Shown: positions 30,732 through 42,167, counted from the stretch's first letter. The stretch: DNA of 64,000 bases from Gammaproteobacteria bacterium (GCA_028818795.1 JAPPND010000021.1:1-64000), one strand, 5' to 3'. Made by a program: numbers and translations. Notes: generated from the sequence alone by a model not told the origin.

Positions 30732-31872
30732 CGTTATCACCACCGTTTCGCGTATTGCAAGCGATTTCTGTAACTTTTTTCTCGTCCGTCTCGTCCGCTT
30801 GCCCGGCGCCGCCCCGCAGCCGCGCCACCGCGCCCCTGGACGCCTCCTGGTTGCGCACGTAGTAGGCCGGCATCGACGACGACTTCCAGCGGCCGGCAAC
30901 CTGCACGTCCACGAGCGACGCGCCCTCCTCCACCAGCGACTGCGCGGCGCCGACGCGTAGCGAGTGCCCGGACACGCGCCGCGCGATCCCGGCCTGCTTC
31001 GCCCGGCGCTTGATGACGCCGCAAATCGCTGCCGCGCCCAGCCGCGTCTCCCCGATGCGGCGCCCGGGCACGGGGCGGAACAGCGGCCCGGACTCGATCC
31101 CGGCGGTGTCCATCCACTTCCGGAGCCGCGCCGCCGCCGCAGGGACGATATGGCCGACCGCGCCGTCCCCGTGCTGGTCCGTCTTACTGCGGTGGATCTC
31201 GATGTGCGCCGAGCCGTCCTTCTGGAACGACACGTCCCCGGCGTCCAGCGCCGACGCCTCGGCGATGCGCAACAGCGCACTGGAGATCACGCCGATCAGC
31301 GCCGCGTCGCGGAAACCGCGCGGGTCGTCGTTCGCCTCCGCGTGTTCGCACATCTCGTCGGCGTCCTCCCAGCGCAGCGGGCGGGCCTGGCCGCGTCCCC
31401 GCCCGGCGCCTTCGCGGCGGAACCGCTCCCGCCGCTGCGCCGCCAGGCCTCCCGCGGGATGCTCGGCGATTTCGTATCCGGCGCGGGCCGACTCCAGGGC
31501 GGCGCGCTTGACGGCGGCGACCGCCGTCACGGCGCTGGGGGGTGCCAGGCCCCTGTCGTACATCACGCCGAGGTAGTCGGCGAGCAGGCGGTCGGTCGGA
31601 GACCGTCCGTCGAGCCACGACTCGTAGCGCCGGAGCGCGCCGACGTACTTGTTGCGGGTGTTCTCCGCCATGGCCGCGTCGTCGAACAGGCGGACCGCCA
31701 GGTCGAAGTCCAGGTGCGGCAGGACCTTGTCCGGCGTCGCCTCGGCCTCCGGGGGCCGGTCGGTTTCGGGCGTTCGGGTCGTTTTGGCAAGGACCACGAC
31801 TACGGCGATCGGGCGTTCGGCGGGTATGACGGCTTCGGGCAGGCGATGCAGGCGTCGGGACATGGCTCTCAT
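30724..31872 (-). CDS. Tyrosine recombinase bracketed by inverted repeats
   Basis: 382 residues from ATG 31872 (an alternative ATG at 31863). An N-terminal SAM-like domain with MAENTRNKYVGALRRYESWL binds DNA; the catalytic domain carries Arg in SSALLRIAEASAL, Lys in HRSKTDQHGDG, HSLR in VSGHSLRVGAAQ, Trp in AGRWKSSSM and the Tyr nucleophile in PAYYVRNQ. It is XerD-like in layout, unrelated in detail to the P4 integrase at 1293. A 17-bp perfect inverted repeat lies at each end of the gene, so gene plus repeats look like one small mobile unit. Overlapping longer reading frames upstream are shadows of the 31948 gene. Confidence 0.85.
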   Translation of the reverse strand: MRAMSRRLHRLPEAVIPAERPIAVVVVLAKTTRTPETDRPPEAEATPDKVLPHLDFDLAVRLFDDAAMAENTRNKYVGALRRYESWLDGRSPTDRLLADYLGVMYDRGLAPPSAVTAVAAVKRAALESARAGYEIAEHPAGGLAAQRRERFRREGAGRGRGQARPLRWEDADEMCEHAEANDDPRGFRDAALIGVISSALLRIAEASALDAGDVSFQKDGSAHIEIHRSKTDQHGDGAVGHIVPAAAARLRKWMDTAGIESGPLFRPVPGRRIGETRLGAAAICGVIKRRAKQAGIARRVSGHSLRVGAAQSLVEEGASLVDVQVAGRWKSSSMPAYYVRNQEASRGAVARLRGGAGQADETDEKKVTEIACNTRNGGDNVG

Positions 31873-31895
31873 TGAGGTCTTTCCACTTCGGTACT

Positions 31896-31912
31896 TCGGA
31901 TAACGCGAGTTA
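31896..31912. repeat. Right 17-bp inverted repeat of the tyrosine-recombinase element
   Basis: TCGGATAACGCGAGTTA, the perfect mate of 30715-30731. The core TAACGCGAGTTA is itself partly palindromic, as expected for a recombinase-binding site. It ends 35 bases before the start of the secreted HExxH gene. Confidence 0.8.
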
Positions 31913-31947
31913 ACCACGGCCTCATGCCCATGCAACGGAGGGAAAAG

Positions 31948-32697
31948 GTGAGACGACTGACGATGGCTGCCGCCGCAGTGGTCGGCGCGATAGGAGGCGG
32001 TGCCGTGCTCGGCGACGACCACATGTCCGGCGAGTACGTCGACTGTTCCTATGTGTCGTGGGACTGTTTCGACGAATGCCTTGAACTGACATGGTGTGTG
32101 GCGATTCCCGAGAATGATGGCATTGCAGACTGTCTCTCGGAAAGGTTGGCGTTGGCTGCCTGCGAGGCCGACCCGGGAGGCGGATCGGGAGGGGGAACGG
32201 GAGGCGGGGTGATCATCATTCCGGGTTGCCCAGGAGGCCAGCATTACCACGCGGGCGGCGGGTGCCATGCTGACCACGTCTGCGGGGACGACGAGACCGG
32301 CGGCGGCGACGAGGACTGCAAGCCGGCGCCTCCGCCAGAGCCCACGCCGCAAGAGAACGCTGACAACTTGGCCCAGTGTATACTCGACAAACTCAGCACG
32401 GAGGACAACGGGGAAGCTACGCCCCACTCTGTCGAAATCCTCAAACGCCCCCGGGTTGGCGGCCGCGACGTGAACGGCTACGCCGGGTGCGTCCGGGGAA
32501 GTCGGTACATCACCTACGTGAAAGAAAGCGTGGCGAAGAGAGGCAGAGGGAGGCTGCACGACGTGATGACGCACGAGATCGCGCACCACATCGCGACCGA
32601 TCTGAAGACGTGCGGATCATACGACGGCAGAGAGCACGGAAGCGCATTCGAAGGTGCGCGATCCAGGGTGCGGTCGGCGGCCCGCGGATGCAACTGA
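31948..32697 (+). CDS. Secreted Cys/Gly-rich protein with HExxH metallopeptidase motif
   Basis: 249 residues from GTG 31948, chosen because CGGAGGG lies five bases before it; ATG 31924 has no such site. An N-terminal signal peptide (MAAAAVVGAIGGGAVLG) leads to a Cys-rich part (ten Cys in residues 33-124), a Gly-rich GGGSGGGTGGG linker, a Pro-rich stretch, and a C-terminal domain with HEIAHH at 209-214. The motif EHGSAF at 229-234 (HGxxF) supplies a plausible third zinc ligand, as in small zincins. I do not recognise a named family. It overlaps the next gene by 10 bases and lies beside the recombinase element, so it may be mobile cargo. Confidence 0.7.
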   Translation: MRRLTMAAAAVVGAIGGGAVLGDDHMSGEYVDCSYVSWDCFDECLELTWCVAIPENDGIADCLSERLALAACEADPGGGSGGGTGGGVIIIPGCPGGQHYHAGGGCHADHVCGDDETGGGDEDCKPAPPPEPTPQENADNLAQCILDKLSTEDNGEATPHSVEILKRPRVGGRDVNGYAGCVRGSRYITYVKESVAKRGRGRLHDVMTHEIAHHIATDLKTCGSYDGREHGSAFEGARSRVRSAARGCN

Positions 32698-33608
32698 CGG
32701 AGAAAGCGGCGGGTGCCTGCGCTGCGGTCGCGCTCGTCGCCGCCGCCGGTTGCGCTTGGTTCCTATTTCGCGACGCGGCACAGCCCGTCGCGGCCAGTGC
32801 GAAGACCGAAGCCGTCCCGCCAACATCCACCACGCCCCCTGCCGCAGTTCCGCCAGCCACGCCGGTGACGTATTCCGTCGGCATCCAGGAGCCTGCGGTC
32901 GCATGCGCGGGCGAGCCATGGGAGGCGCAGCCTGGCGACCCCTGCGGACTGGCGATGGACTACCGCTTTTCCCGCGAGAGGGTGATCCCTGGGCGGCTCT
33001 TTGACGGCCACGGCGGATGGAGAGCCGACTGGGAGGACGAAGACTTGGCGGCGTCGCGGGCAAGAACGGATCCGGCGATGCCTATGTGGCGGGACGTGTT
33101 CGGCGATGCCGAAACCGACCGCGTCAGGGCCGAAGCCGCGCTGGCGGATCCGACCTGCGCTGAGGGGCGTACCCCCCTAGGCGGCGCGTGTGCACCGGAC
33201 GCCGTGGCGGCCGCCGGCCTGATGCAGGAGGCCTGTGTCAAGCCACTGGCGGCGGAGGGTGTGCGCAATCCGTGGATACCACCCGGAGAGAAACCTTGGA
33301 ACAGGATAGATCCCGCCGAGAAGACGGAAATCTGGAGGTGGTACGTGGAACAGCTCGACGCGGACCCCGACCTGACGACGGAGGAATACTGGAAGAAGCG
33401 GAGGCGGGCCGAAACGGCGATGTACCGTTACGCGTGGCGGGTGATGCGGTGCGCCACCCTGCCAGAGTCTGTCTTGTCTTGGTTCGGCACGCTACCCACG
33501 CCGACCGGGGAGGTAGGCGACGACACACAGGCTATCGAACTGTACCGGTTCGCATCGCGCCACGGCGTGGAATGGGCTGAGGCGCGGCAACGGATGCTAG
33601 AGTTCTGA
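32688..33608 (+). CDS. Membrane- or lipid-anchored protein of unknown function, partner of the HExxH protein
   Basis: 306 residues from ATG 32688, overlapping the preceding gene by 10 bases. Residues 9-27 are a hydrophobic anchor (ACAAVALVAAAGCAWFLF) that could also be a weak lipoprotein signal with Cys22. A Pro/Thr-rich linker follows, then a mainly acidic, Trp-rich domain with several Cys (VACAGEPWEAQPGDPCG, DPTCAEG, GGACAPD) and a helical C-terminus (EIWRWYVEQLDADP, YWKKRRRAETAMYRYAWRVM). No family was recognised. Shared operon, secretion and Cys content suggest it works with the HExxH protein. Confidence 0.6.
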   Translation: MQLTEKAAGACAAVALVAAAGCAWFLFRDAAQPVAASAKTEAVPPTSTTPPAAVPPATPVTYSVGIQEPAVACAGEPWEAQPGDPCGLAMDYRFSRERVIPGRLFDGHGGWRADWEDEDLAASRARTDPAMPMWRDVFGDAETDRVRAEAALADPTCAEGRTPLGGACAPDAVAAAGLMQEACVKPLAAEGVRNPWIPPGEKPWNRIDPAEKTEIWRWYVEQLDADPDLTTEEYWKKRRRAETAMYRYAWRVMRCATLPESVLSWFGTLPTPTGEVGDDTQAIELYRFASRHGVEWAEARQRMLEF

Positions 33609-33620
33609 GAGAGGATCCTC

Positions 33621-33725
33621 GGACACACGCGACTTCGTTCCCACGTCTGTAGGAGATTTCCCTAGGTCGACATCAAATGGGCCGACCCCAAGGGGAGGAG
33701 TCCGGGACACACGCGAATCCGTCCT
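33621..33725. repeat. REP pair on the left of the intact RAYT gene
   Basis: Two diverged copies of a REP starting GGACACACGCGA (33621-33642 and 33705-33725; the second reads GGACACACGCGAATCCGTCC in its first 20 bases). They are inverted relative to the two copies at 35155-35214. The remainder of the 33609-33888 gap shows no gene. Confidence 0.75.
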
Positions 33726-33888
33726 ACACGGAGCCGTGCCGGAGGGGCACAGGCGGCCCGCAGGAGACGGGAACATACGCGTTGGTGATCGCACGCGGCT
33801 GCAGACCGCGAGGCGTGCTTCCCGAGTTCGGGAGCCGAGGGGCCGAGGGGTTCGGCGGACGGCGACCGGGGGCGGCCGCGCCCCGGCC

Positions 33889-35049
33889 TCAGGCGGGCAG
33901 GGGCGTCTCCCGGAACTGCATGGCCCGGTCGGCAAGCCATCGCCGCAGCGCCGGCCCGTCGCCGAAGGCGCGCTGCCGTTTGCGGAGCACCGTCGTCCGG
34001 GCCAGCCACCGGCTCAGCCCGCCCGGACGGTCCGCCGACCGCCCGGTGTCGGCCTCGGCCATGGCCCGCACCAGATCGACGTACTCCGCCAGGGTGAGGT
34101 GGGGACGCGGCCGCCGGCACGGCCGCGCGGTGTCGGCCTCCTCCGGACCCGGTTCCGGCCCGGAAGATGCCACCGGGGATTCCGCGTCGGGCGTTTCGGT
34201 CCCGGCATGGCAGGGACCCTCCTGCTCGGCCTCCTCCCGGTCACCTTCGGACGGACCCCCGGACGCGACGGCATCCAGATCGAATGTCACTGTTTCGCCG
34301 TCGACACGCGCCTCGATCGGAACAACAGCACGCGGCGGCGGATCCTCGGCCGCGGACCATCCGTCGAGGCCGGCCACTACCGGCCGCAGGTAGTCGGCCA
34401 GCGCCTCGGCGCTGTTCACCTGCAGGCGCTCGCGAATGGACGTGTCGCGGATGTCCTCGATGCGCCCGGCCAGTTCCGCCCGCACCGGGTTGAGGTCGAC
34501 GTACGCCATGGCGGCGATCAGCGCCTCCTCGGTCAAGAGCGCGCCCGAGTAGAAGCGCTGCTCGAAGAAGTGCCCGGTGCGGTCGTCCTCGAGGTTGGCG
34601 CGCCGGGCGATGGGCTGCTTGAGGTGCTTCATGAAGTGCGACATCGAGCCCAGCGTGACACGGGCGCGCGCCACGCGGTCGGCGTTGTCCAGAATCAGCT
34701 CGCGGCGCTCCGGCTTGAGGGCCTCGACGACCTTGCCGCGCTCGGTGGGCGGGAAGGCCTCGACCCAGCGCCGCGCCACCTCCTCGTCGCTCCAGCCGCG
34801 CCCGGCGAGCGGGTCGTGGCGCAGCACCAGGTGGAAGTGGTTGCTGAGCACGGTGTAGGCGTACACGTCGACCGCGAAGCACGGCGCGATCCGCCTGAGG
34901 CGCTCGACGAGCCAGGCGCGGCGGTGGGAGTAGTCGCGGCCGTCGTAGTCGTCGACGCCGCAGAGGAAGGCGCGGCGCACGCAGCGCGACACGAGGTGGT
35001 AGTCGCATTCGTTGACGGGATCGACCAGCAGATGCCGCGGGGTTGCCAT
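33889..35049 (-). CDS. REP-associated (RAYT) tyrosine transposase, intact
   Basis: 386 residues from ATG 35049 (MATPRHLLVDPVNECDYHLVS, the same start context as the broken copy at 15494). It is an IS200-like HUH transposase with HFH in LSNHFHLVLRH, then IARRANLEDDRTGHFFEQRF and AYVDLNPVRAELA, which are RAYT family hallmarks. A C-terminal extension of about 150 acidic and Arg-rich residues is less conserved. RAYTs move REPINs and are usually single-copy domesticated genes flanked by their own REPs; here two REPs lie on each side in inverted orientation. The open frame continues upstream through the right-hand REPs, but those residues are not family-like. Confidence 0.88.
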   Translation of the reverse strand: MATPRHLLVDPVNECDYHLVSRCVRRAFLCGVDDYDGRDYSHRRAWLVERLRRIAPCFAVDVYAYTVLSNHFHLVLRHDPLAGRGWSDEEVARRWVEAFPPTERGKVVEALKPERRELILDNADRVARARVTLGSMSHFMKHLKQPIARRANLEDDRTGHFFEQRFYSGALLTEEALIAAMAYVDLNPVRAELAGRIEDIRDTSIRERLQVNSAEALADYLRPVVAGLDGWSAAEDPPPRAVVPIEARVDGETVTFDLDAVASGGPSEGDREEAEQEGPCHAGTETPDAESPVASSGPEPGPEEADTARPCRRPRPHLTLAEYVDLVRAMAEADTGRSADRPGGLSRWLARTTVLRKRQRAFGDGPALRRWLADRAMQFRETPLPA

Positions 35050-35154
35050 GCGGCAATGGTCCGCAATCCGGACACGCGGCGGTATCGCCGAATCGCCATG
35101 GCTGGCGTGGGAAATACCGGCATCGGCGCGTGCGAAATCGGCTAGGCTCCTCGT

Positions 35155-35214
35155 GGGACGGAATCGCGTGTGTCCGTAGTTCCGTCGCGTCGTGGGACGG
35201 AATCGCGTGTGTCC
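35155..35214. repeat. REP pair on the right of the intact RAYT gene
   Basis: Two identical 21-bp units beginning GGGACGGAATCGCG (35155-35175 and 35194-35214), 39 bases apart, each followed by GTAGTTCC; a further GTAGTTCC copy follows. They are the reverse complement type of the units at 33621 and 33705. In the rest of the 35050-35463 gap I see only a hairpin (35423-35451). Confidence 0.8.
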
Positions 35215-35422
35215 GTAGTTCCTTCGCGTAGTTCCTTCGGGTCCATCAACGCCTAGCCGATGTTCCCCGGTTGCCGTCGGAGCCCACACGTTCAACCGTC
35301 ACGGATCGGCTGAGCACACCGACCACGCACAGCACGGGAACCTGCGGCGGCGGGCAGTTTTTCGACGCCCATCCAGGTGCCAATTGCAGGTTGAGGTCGG
35401 GGACAACCGGTCGCCGGTCAAC

Positions 35423-35451
35423 GCGGAGGGCGGGTGTGAGATGCCCTCCGC
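35423..35451 (-). terminator. Hairpin downstream of the PhyH gene, possible terminator
   Basis: GCGGAGGGC and GCCCTCCGC form a perfect 9-bp stem with an 11-base loop, 12 bases after the stop of the minus-strand dioxygenase gene. There is no T-run, so termination is only possible. Confidence 0.35.
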
Positions 35452-35463
35452 CAAACGTCTTCG

Positions 35464-36765
35464 TCAACGCTTCCCGTTGTCCCGCCGCTTGGCGACCCGG
35501 GCGGCGTCGATCTCGAGCTTCATCTTGTAGATTCCTAGCGACTCCTTGACGTCTTCCGGGACCGGTCGGCGCAGGGCCGGAATCCGTTGGTATTCCCCCT
35601 TCTCCATGGCCAGACGCAAACTGAGCGTGGTCTTCGGCGAGGAGTAGGTGGCGATCTCGGTGAGGCCCGACGAGTAGAAACCCATCCGCTGCATCAGTTT
35701 GTCCGAGGCGTTGGCGAGCACCTCCGGATCCACCGTCAACTGCCAGTTCTCCTGCTGGCGCAGCCAGGGTTTCACGTTGGAGTTGGTCATGATGTAGCGC
35801 CATTCGTCGGTGTGGTTGACGCCGGTGCCGTGCAGAAGGCGACCGTCCATCAGGACCACGGTGCCGCCCCTGGCTTCGACGTTGATGGCGGGCGGCAGGG
35901 GACCGACTTCCTCCCCGGGTCGTACCGACGAGACCAGCCGGTGGCTGGTGGGGATGACCAGCGTGCCGCCGTTCACCTCGTTCATGTCCTGCATGATGTA
36001 GACGGTGTTGACGAGTATCGGGGCACCGGGCGTCTGTATCGGGTGGATTGCGCCGGAGTCCTGGTGCAGATTCTGCGGGTAGCTGCCGGGACGGGCGATG
36101 TTGGACGCGAACGAATAGGCGTAGTGGCCGCGGCCAAGGAGTTCGTTGTTGAGCTGCTCGATGAGCGGGCCGCCCTGGACCCACTCGGGACTGAACTCGA
36201 TGCACTTGGCGAAGCAGTCGCCCTTGTTGACCAGCGTCCACATGATGTGGAAGTGCGGGCTCATGTCGGCGAGGCCGCACTCCCGTTCCGCCTCCGCCTG
36301 CTCCTCCAGGCGATCTCGCATGGTGGTGCGCTGCCGTTCGCTCATGGCGTCTTCGATCAGGCAGAAGCCGTACTTCTGAAGATCTCGCCGGGCCTGGTTG
36401 ATGTCCTTCGTCTCCCGGGGCAGGTCGTTGAACTGCTTCCAGTAGTTGTGCTTTCGCGCCACCGTCGTGTCGTAGTACGGGGTGCCGTTCAACCCGCCGC
36501 CCTCGGCGCTTCGTCCGGCGTCGAACAGCGGACACGTGAACCGCTCGGTGAGGGAACCGTCGGGGCGCATGGCGGGCACGCCGTTGCCGCCCACCGGCGG
36601 TCTCAGCCAGGGATTGTTCTTGTGCATGGAGCGAAACGGCTCGCCGGACGCGAACCATTGGGCATCGGTCATCCTCGAGTCGTCGTCGGACAATGCGGCC
36701 ACGTTCTCGGCAAGGAACTCGGCGGGGATGGGGTCGTCGGGTACGTCCGGTTCGGAAGCTGCCAT
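35464..36765 (-). CDS. Phytanoyl-CoA dioxygenase (PhyH) family protein
   Basis: 433 residues. A Fe(II)/2-oxoglutarate oxygenase: after a variable 110-residue N-terminus, DLQKYGFCLIEDAMSERQR opens the fold, the first two iron ligands are in NLHQDSG (HxD), VNTVYIMQDMNEVNGGTLVIPTSH is the family core, and the distal His is in MDGRLLHGTGVN, with Arg nearby (EWRYIMTN) for 2-oxoglutarate. The substrate cannot be read from sequence; the family ranges from lipid to natural-product hydroxylases. It stands alone, divergent from the gene at 36905. Confidence 0.85.
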   Translation of the reverse strand: MAASEPDVPDDPIPAEFLAENVAALSDDDSRMTDAQWFASGEPFRSMHKNNPWLRPPVGGNGVPAMRPDGSLTERFTCPLFDAGRSAEGGGLNGTPYYDTTVARKHNYWKQFNDLPRETKDINQARRDLQKYGFCLIEDAMSERQRTTMRDRLEEQAEAERECGLADMSPHFHIMWTLVNKGDCFAKCIEFSPEWVQGGPLIEQLNNELLGRGHYAYSFASNIARPGSYPQNLHQDSGAIHPIQTPGAPILVNTVYIMQDMNEVNGGTLVIPTSHRLVSSVRPGEEVGPLPPAINVEARGGTVVLMDGRLLHGTGVNHTDEWRYIMTNSNVKPWLRQQENWQLTVDPEVLANASDKLMQRMGFYSSGLTEIATYSSPKTTLSLRLAMEKGEYQRIPALRRPVPEDVKESLGIYKMKLEIDAARVAKRRDNGKR

Positions 36766-36904
36766 GGCTCGTTCGTTCGGCGTGGATTGTCGCGAAGTCT
36801 ACCAAGAGGCAAGCGGGAAACGTTGATCATCGGCAGCCCTGCCGCGCTGACATTCGCCTCAAGCCGGGGCTATGATTACATTGCGCTTGGCCTGCGGAGC
36901 GATC

Positions 36905-38268
<1,364 letters not shown>

Positions 38269-38305
38269 AACCGCCTTGCAGATAACGGCAGTAGGCTCGA
38301 CGCCG

Positions 38306-38311
38306 TATAAT
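38306..38311 (+). promoter_or_regulatory. Possible -10 element of purL
   Basis: A consensus TATAAT, overlapping the ATG at 38310. If used, transcription would begin about 38318, so translation must begin at ATG 38322. The -35 match is poor. Confidence 0.35.
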
Positions 38312-38321
38312 GGCGTCGCTC

Positions 38322-41300
38322 ATGCCGCTCCGCGTCGAGATTCTGACCGGCTCCCCAGCGTTTTCTCGTGCGCGACTCGCCGCGAAGCTAGCCGAGTTGC
38401 AACGATTCGATCCCCGTGTCGACGCCGTATTCGCCGAGTACGTGCACTTCCTGATTCTTCGGCGTGAATTGGCAGGCAATGACCGGACCACCGCCCGCGC
38501 GCTTCTGACTTACGGACCCCGTCGGGACCTGCCCGCGCGGGTCGGTCAGCCGTTCTGTGTTGTTGTGCCGCGACCAGGCACCGTTTCGCCCTGGTCCAGC
38601 AAGGCCACGGACATCTTTGAGCGCTGCGGTCTGAGTGCCGTCGCTCGGGTCGAGCGGGGGATTCGTTGGTACGTGGAAGGCAGCACGGCCCGCAATTTCT
38701 CCAGGTGTCTGCACGACCGGATGACCGAAGCGGTTGTGTTCGACGACGACTTCTCGTCATTGACCGAGTCGACCGTGCCACGGCCGTTGAACGTGATTGT
38801 CCTGGCCGACAACCCGGCGGATGCACTGGTTGCCGCCGACGAACGCCTCGGCCTCGCGCTCTCCGACGACGAGATCGACTATCTGGCTCAAGCCTACGCC
38901 GAATTCGGTCGCGACCCGACGGATGCGGAACTCATGATGTTCGCGCAGGCCAATTCCGAGCACTGCCGGCACAAGATCTTCAACGCGACCTGGGAGGTCG
39001 GCGGCGAACGCCAGCCGAAGTCGCTGTTCGCGATGATTCGCAACACCTATCAACGCATCAACGGCGAAGGGATCCTCTCCGCCTACTCGGACAACGCCGC
39101 CGTGATCGAGGGCGCCGAAACGACGCGCTTCTTTCCGCGTGCCGATCACGTGTATCGGGCATCCGCCGCCCCGAGCCACGTGCTGATGAAGGTGGAGACC
39201 CACAACCACCCCACCGCCATCGCCCCCTATCCAGGTGCGGCCACGGGTTCCGGCGGGGAGATCCGCGACGAAGGGGCCGTCGGACGTGGCTCGAAGCCCA
39301 AGGCGGGCTTGGTTGGGTTCACGACCAGCCATCTGGAAATTGGCTCCTCGCTTGAACCCTGGGAACTCGGTGCGGGGAAGCCCGGGCGGATCGCCTCGGC
39401 GCGGGAGATCATGCTGGACGGGCCACTGGGCGCGGCCGCGTTCAACAACGAATACGGGCGGCCATGTCTGGTCGGCTACTTCCGGACCTTCGAGGCACGG
39501 GGCCGGGACGGGGAGGACTGCGGCTACCACAAGCCGGTGATGATCGCCGGCGGCGTCGGTGCCGTTGCCGAGCAACACGTGACGGCGGTCGACGTGCCCG
39601 TCGGTTCGAAACTGATCGTGCTCGGCGGTCCCGCCATGCTGATCGGCCTAGGCGGCGGGGCGGCGTCGAGCATGGCGTCCGGCGAGAGCGATTCGGAACT
39701 CGACTTCGCGTCGGTGCAGCGCGACAACGCCGAGATGCAGCGCCGCTGCCAGGAGGTCATCGACCGCTGCTGCGCCCTAGGCGATGCCAATCCGATCCGG
39801 CTCATCCACGATGTCGGCGCCGGCGGGCTGTCCAATGCGCTGCCAGAACTGGTCAACGACGCGAACGTCGGCGGGCGATTCGACATCCGTGCCGTCCCGA
39901 ACGCCGATCCCGGCATGTCGCCGATGGAGATCTGGTGCAACGAGGCCCAGGAACGGTACGTGCTGGCGGTGGCGACGGAGGATCTCGCGGTCTTCGAGGC
40001 CATCGCGACCCGGGAGCGCTGCCCCTACGCGGTCGTGGGGGAGGCGACGGCCGAGAAGCGGTTGATCGTCGACGACTCGGAACTCGATGGGAAGCCGGTG
40101 GACATGCCGCTGGCCACGCTTCTGGGCAAGCCGCCGCGGATGAGCCGGGCGTTCGTTTCTGTGCCGCGCCAGTCGCAGCCTATCGACTATCGACCCATCG
40201 AACTTGCCGAAGCCATCGACCGCGTGTTGCGCTTCCCGGCGGTGGCAAGCAAAAAGTTCCTGATCACGATCGGGGACCGGAGCATCACGGGCCTCGTCGC
40301 CCGCGACCAGATGGTCGGCCCATACCAAGTGCCCGTATCGGATGTCGCGGTCACGCTCGCCGGATTCCAGACGGTTCGGGGCGAGGCAATGGCCATGGGC
40401 GAGCGGCCGCCCGTCGCAGTGATCAATCCGGCCGCCGCGGTGCGCCTTGCGGTGGCGGAGGCGCTGACGAATCTTGCGGCCGCGCCGATCAAGAGCCTGT
40501 CCCGCGTGGTTCTTTCCGCCAACTGGATGGCGGCCGCCGGTCACGACGGCGAAGACCAGGCTTTGTTCGAGTCGGTTCGCGCCGTGGGCGAGGAGTTGTG
40601 TCCCGCGCTCGGCATCGCCATCCCGGTGGGCAAGGACAGTTTATCCATGCGGACGACCTGGGACGCCAGAACGGTCGTCTCCCCGGTGACCTTGAATATC
40701 AGCGCCTTCGCGCCCGTGACGGACGTCCGCAAGACCCGCACCCCCTTGCTTGGAGAGGACACTCACCGCCTGTTTCTCATCGAGCCGCCCTTTGCCCGGC
40801 GGCGCCGGCTCGGAGGAAGCGTTCTCGCGCAGTGCTACGGATCCCTTGGCGCCGAACCGGCGGACGTGGACGACGCGGCGGCCCTCAAGGGCCTGATCGA
40901 GTTGGCGGGCGAGCTTGTCGATGCAAACCTGATCACCGCCTATCACGACCGGTCCGATGGCGGACTGCTCGCAACACTGCTTGAGATGTCCTTCGCCGGA
41001 CGGACCCGTGGCCTCGACATCCCCGTTGGCGATGACCCGATCCCGGAACTCTTCGCAGAGGAAGTGGGCGTGGTGGTGGGCATCGCGGAACAGCATGTCG
41101 ACGCGGTGGGGAGACGTGCAGCCCAAGCCGGTCTCGAGTGCTCGTTGGTGGCGGAACGCCGCGACGATGAGCGCATCGTCATCAGTCGCGGAGACGTGGA
41201 GATGTTTGTGTCCACCCGCGCGGACCTGGAACGGACCTGGGCGTCCACCAGCCATGCGATGCAGCGCCTCCGGGATGATGCCGCGTGCGCCGACGAAGAG

Positions 41301-42167
41301 CTCGCGTCGATCGACGAGGCGGCGTCCGGCTTGGTGTTCAAGGCGGCCTTCGACCCGGAAGACGACATCGCCGCGCCGTTCGTGGCTTCCGGTCGTCGTC
41401 CCCGGGTGGCGATCCTTCGGGAGCAGGGTGTCAACGGCCAGATCGAAATGGCCGCGGCCTTCGACCGGGCGGGCTTCGAAGCCGTCGACGTGCACATGTC
41501 CGACCTGTTCAACCGCCCCGGCTATCTCGACGAATTCCAGGCGCTCGCCGCCTGCGGCGGGTTCTCCTACGGCGACGTGCTCGGCGGGGGCGGCGGATGG
41601 GCGAAGTCCATCCTGTTCGAACCCCGGGTCCGGGATGCCTTTGCCGCCTTCTTCGCCCGCGACACCCTCGCGCTAGGGGTCTGCAACGGCTGCCAGATGA
41701 TGGCCGAACTCAAGGAACTGATCCCCGGCGCCGAGAACTGGCCGAGGTTCGTCGGCAACCGCTCGGAGCGCTTCGAGGCCCGCACGGTGCAGGTACTCGT
41801 CAACGGCGTGGACTCGCCGTGGCTCGACGGAATGGCTGATGCGTTGCTGCCGATCCCCGTGGCACACGGCGAGGGGAGGGCGGAGTTCAACGAGGGCGTT
41901 GCGGCCACGGACCTGGAGCGCACGGGACAACTGGCCTTGCAATTCGTCGATGGAAACGGCGCGCCGGCGATCCGGTATCCAATGAACCCGAACGGATCCG
42001 AACTTGGACTCGCGGGCATCACCGCAGCGTCGGGAAGGACGCTGGTCATGATGCCCCATCCGGAACGGGTATTCCGGGCCGTACAGAATTCCTGGGTCCA
42101 TCCATCCTGGGGTGAAGACGGCCCGTGGCTCCGGCTGTTCCGAAACGCCCGTGCGGCGCTCGGTTGA
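38322..42167 (+). CDS. purL: Phosphoribosylformylglycinamidine synthase (large, single-chain)
   Basis: 1281 residues from ATG 38322, or 1285 from 38310. It makes FGAM from FGAR and glutamine with ATP. An N-terminal PurS-like domain starts at [15 protein letters not shown] (aligned with the E. coli start); the tandem AIR-synthetase-like domains include [61 protein letters not shown] and PVGKDSLSM; the C-terminal glutaminase has Cys in [10 protein letters not shown] and His/Glu in MPHPERVFR. Gap to tadA is about 50 bases. Confidence 0.97.
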   Translation: MPLRVEILTGSPAFSRARLAAKLAELQRFDPRVDAVFAEYVHFLILRRELAGNDRTTARALLTYGPRRDLPARVGQPFCVVVPRPGTVSPWSSKATDIFERCGLSAVARVERGIRWYVEGSTARNFSRCLHDRMTEAVVFDDDFSSLTESTVPRPLNVIVLADNPADALVAADERLGLALSDDEIDYLAQAYAEFGRDPTDAELMMFAQANSEHCRHKIFNATWEVGGERQPKSLFAMIRNTYQRINGEGILSAYSDNAAVIEGAETTRFFPRADHVYRASAAPSHVLMKVETHNHPTAIAPYPGAATGSGGEIRDEGAVGRGSKPKAGLVGFTTSHLEIGSSLEPWELGAGKPGRIASAREIMLDGPLGAAAFNNEYGRPCLVGYFRTFEARGRDGEDCGYHKPVMIAGGVGAVAEQHVTAVDVPVGSKLIVLGGPAMLIGLGGGAASSMASGESDSELDFASVQRDNAEMQRRCQEVIDRCCALGDANPIRLIHDVGAGGLSNALPELVNDANVGGRFDIRAVPNADPGMSPMEIWCNEAQERYVLAVATEDLAVFEAIATRERCPYAVVGEATAEKRLIVDDSELDGKPVDMPLATLLGKPPRMSRAFVSVPRQSQPIDYRPIELAEAIDRVLRFPAVASKKFLITIGDRSITGLVARDQMVGPYQVPVSDVAVTLAGFQTVRGEAMAMGERPPVAVINPAAAVRLAVAEALTNLAAAPIKSLSRVVLSANWMAAAGHDGEDQALFESVRAVGEELCPALGIAIPVGKDSLSMRTTWDARTVVSPVTLNISAFAPVTDVRKTRTPLLGEDTHRLFLIEPPFARRRRLGGSVLAQCYGSLGAEPADVDDAAALKGLIELAGELVDANLITAYHDRSDGGLLATLLEMSFAGRTRGLDIPVGDDPIPELFAEEVGVVVGIAEQHVDAVGRRAAQAGLECSLVAERRDDERIVISRGDVEMFVSTRADLERTWASTSHAMQRLRDDAACADEELASIDEAASGLVFKAAFDPEDDIAAPFVASGRRPRVAILREQGVNGQIEMAAAFDRAGFEAVDVHMSDLFNRPGYLDEFQALAACGGFSYGDVLGGGGGWAKSILFEPRVRDAFAAFFARDTLALGVCNGCQMMAELKELIPGAENWPRFVGNRSERFEARTVQVLVNGVDSPWLDGMADALLPIPVAHGEGRAEFNEGVAATDLERTGQLALQFVDGNGAPAIRYPMNPNGSELGLAGITAASGRTLVMMPHPERVFRAVQNSWVHPSWGEDGPWLRLFRNARAALG

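Noticed and set aside
33621..35214. CRISPR-like repeat array
   Set aside because: Only two copies on each side in opposite orientations, no regular spacers and no cas genes; they are REP elements.
35246..36805. A 519-codon minus-strand open frame over the PhyH gene
   Set aside because: It is a shadow of the PhyH frame on the same strand; its product is low-complexity Arg/His/Gln-rich and lacks family motifs, whereas the 433-residue frame has the HxD...H iron site.
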